The notes beneath the pieces are model-generated. The model was not told the origin of the DNA. It made no database searches and worked only from the letters and a program-made list of their open reading frames with translations. Shown here piece after piece: positions 5,614 to 7,076 of a DNA stretch of 7,076 bases. How positions within the stretch are numbered: the first letter of the stretch is position 1; the number at the start of each line of letters is the position of its first letter. Source of the stretch: Geodermatophilaceae bacterium (GTDB lineage: Bacteria > Actinomycetota > Actinomycetes > Mycobacteriales > Geodermatophilaceae); the NCBI GenBank assembly GCA_013811975.1, contig JACCUF010000181.1, positions 1-7,076 of the forward strand, written 5' to 3'. The position numbers were made by a program, and so were the translations under genes.

Positions 5614-6405
5614 TCAGTCGACGGCGGCTGCCCGGCAGATCGCGGCGAAGTCCGCCGCCTGCACGCTGGCTCCACCCACAAGGCCACCGTCGACGTCCGG
5701 CTGGGCGAAGATGCCCTCGGCGTTATCCGCCTTGACCGAACCGCCATAGAGGATACGCGTCGCTGCCACAGCCTCCGGGCCGTACGTCTGCTTCAGGCGC
5801 CCTCGTAGGGCGGCACAGACCTCCTGAGCGTCCTCGGGAGTGGCAACCTCGCCAGTGCCGATCGCCCAGATCGGCTCGTAGGCCACGACGAACTCGCCGA
5901 GTTCCGCGGCCGATAGACCGGCCAAGCCGGCGTCGAGTTGGGCAAGGCAGTGGCTGATCTGGTCCCCCGCCTGACGGACCTCAAGTCCCTCTCCCAGACA
6001 CAGGATGGGCAGCAGACCAACCGTCCGGGCGGCGCGGATCTTCGCGTTGATCAGGAGATCGTCCTCGTGGTGATGCTCCCGTCTTTCGGAGTGCCCCACC
6101 AGCACGTAGCTGCACCTCAGAGCAGCGAGCATCTGGCCGCTGATGTCTCCGGTGTAGGCGCCCTCGGCATGCGGGGACAGGTCCTGGGCGCCGTAGGAGA
6201 TGGCGATCTTGTCCCCGTCCACCAGGGTTTGCACGCTGCGCAGCGAGATGAAGGGCGGGACGACGACGACCTCCACGGTCTCCAGCTGTTCGTCGGTCAG
6301 GCTGAAGCCGACCTTCTGCACGAGCGCGATGGCATCGAGGTGGGTGAGGTTCATCTTCCAGTTGCCGGCGACCAGCGGGCGGCGCTTGGCCGCCCTCGGG
6401 GTCAT
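5614..6405 (-). CDS. tpiA: Triosephosphate isomerase
   Basis: Interconverts dihydroxyacetone phosphate and glyceraldehyde-3-phosphate in glycolysis and gluconeogenesis, as a cytoplasmic TIM-barrel dimer. The 263-residue product has all catalytic elements: N15 and K17 in AGNWKMN, electrophile H105 in VGHSERRE, general base E177 in AYEPIWAIGTG (flexible loop 6, 178-185), and the phosphate grips GGSV (221-224) and GGLVGGAS (240-247). The frame is open well upstream, to 6933, but that part is only the shadow of pgk; ATG 6405 fits the family N-terminus and overlaps the pgk TGA as ATGA, which implies translational coupling. No separate Shine-Dalgarno sequence is evident. The order pgk-tpiA is the standard actinobacterial glycolytic arrangement. 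Confidence 0.97.
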   Translation of the reverse strand: MTPRAAKRRPLVAGNWKMNLTHLDAIALVQKVGFSLTDEQLETVEVVVVPPFISLRSVQTLVDGDKIAISYGAQDLSPHAEGAYTGDISGQMLAALRCSYVLVGHSERREHHHEDDLLINAKIRAARTVGLLPILCLGEGLEVRQAGDQISHCLAQLDAGLAGLSAAELGEFVVAYEPIWAIGTGEVATPEDAQEVCAALRGRLKQTYGPEAVAATRILYGGSVKADNAEGIFAQPDVDGGLVGGASVQAADFAAICRAAAVD

Positions 6406-7076
6406 GCGGCGTGCCAATCTGCGGCTTCGTCCAGGACGGCAAGGCCCGGGAGCTGCTTGCCCTCGAGGTACTCCAACGAGGCACCGCCCCCGGTGCTGAT
6501 GTGAGAGTAGGCCGACTCGTCGAGGCCGAGCTGACGTACGGCGGCCGCCGAGTCCCCACCTCCGACAACAGACAGCCCATCGACGTCGGCGACAGACTTC
6601 GCGATCCCACGCGTGCCGGCAGCGAACGGCGCGAGCTCGAAAACGCCCATCGGCCCGTTCCAGAAGACCGTCTTTGCCTCCTTCAGGTGCTCGGTGAAGG
6701 CGGCAACGCTGTGCGGGCCGATGTCCAGGCCCTTGCGGTCGCCGGGAATCTGCTCCGCGGATACCACCTTCAACCGGGCGTCGGCCACCAGTGCTTCGGC
6801 GACCACGATATCGACCGGCAGGACGATCCGATCGCCGGCCTCCTGCAAGAGTCCTCGGCAGGTGTCCACCTGGTCGGCTTCCAGTAACGATCCCCCGACA
6901 TCGTGACCCTGAGCGGCAAGAAACGTGAAGCACATCCCGCCGCCGATCAACAGGCGGTCGACCTTTGGCAACAACGCCTTGATCACCGGAAGCTTGTCGG
7001 AGACCTTCGATCCACCGAGCACCACGACGTAGGGTCGGGCGGGCTCTTCGGTCAGCCGGTCCAGGACCTCGACCTC
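6402..7076 (-). CDS. pgk: Phosphoglycerate kinase, C-terminal half (5' end outside window)
   Basis: Transfers phosphate from 1,3-bisphosphoglycerate to ADP, making ATP and 3-phosphoglycerate in glycolysis; cytoplasmic monomer. The frame is open to the right edge (first full codon at 7074-7076) and gives 224 residues, about the last 55% of a family of some 390-415 residues, so the N-terminal substrate-binding domain is missing from view. Visible nucleotide-domain signatures: VVVLGGSKVSDKL (17-29), GGGMCFTFLAAQG (45-57), LDIGPHSVAAF (117-127), VFWNGPMGVFE (137-147), VGGGDSAAAV (171-180) and STGGGASLEYLEGKQLPGL (194-212). The GTG at 7025 is internal (the fourth Val of YVVVLGG), not a start. Its TGA overlaps the tpiA ATG. 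Confidence 0.97.
   Translation of the reverse strand, partial: EVEVLDRLTEEPARPYVVVLGGSKVSDKLPVIKALLPKVDRLLIGGGMCFTFLAAQGHDVGGSLLEADQVDTCRGLLQEAGDRIVLPVDIVVAEALVADARLKVVSAEQIPGDRKGLDIGPHSVAAFTEHLKEAKTVFWNGPMGVFELAPFAAGTRGIAKSVADVDGLSVVGGGDSAAAVRQLGLDESAYSHISTGGGASLEYLEGKQLPGLAVLDEAADWHAA

Noticed and set aside
6406..6933. Long open frame continuing upstream of tpiA on the minus strand
   Set aside because: It is the out-of-frame shadow of pgk; the translated sequence is Arg/Gly rich with no family signature, whereas the pgk frame shows all expected motifs. tpiA starts at 6405.

Overview
The window carries two convergent blocks of central carbon metabolism genes from a high-GC Gram-positive bacterium (Actinomycetota). 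This rests on the third-position G/C bias, the presence of OpcA (an actinobacterial/cyanobacterial G6PD partner), an RbpA-family RNA polymerase-binding protein (known only from actinobacteria), and the gene order. The pgk-tpiA-...-secG block facing a zwf-opcA-pgl block is a familiar actinobacterial arrangement. I cannot name the genus.

Left block, plus strand (1-2779): the 3' part of zwf (glucose-6-phosphate dehydrogenase), then opcA (its assembly/activity protein), then pgl (6-phosphogluconolactonase). zwf and opcA are 25 bp apart, and opcA and pgl share an ATGA overlap, so this looks like one operon for the oxidative branch of the pentose phosphate pathway (glucose-6-phosphate to 6-phosphogluconate, with NADPH).

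Right block, minus strand (7076 down to 2790), read in transcription order: the 3' part of pgk (phosphoglycerate kinase); tpiA (triosephosphate isomerase), with an ATGA overlap on pgk; a 587-aa lipoprotein of the family 5 ABC-transporter substrate-binding type; a hairpin; secG (Sec translocon subunit); a short gap with a candidate promoter; an RbpA-family zinc protein; and a 78-aa protein that resembles the free-standing N-terminal SH3-like domain of Rv0428c-type proteins. The two blocks meet tail to tail with only 10 bp between the stop codons of pgl and the small protein. No stretch of 300 bp or more lacks a gene.

Most of the window is conserved housekeeping sequence. I see no CRISPR array, transposon, tRNA, rRNA, defence system or biosynthetic cluster. 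The parts that deserve a second look are accessory: the orphan substrate-binding lipoprotein sitting between tpiA and secG, the small SH3-like protein after the RbpA paralogue, a corrected GTG start for that paralogue, and a possible leaderless start for secG. I found no convincing evidence of an undescribed multi-gene system.
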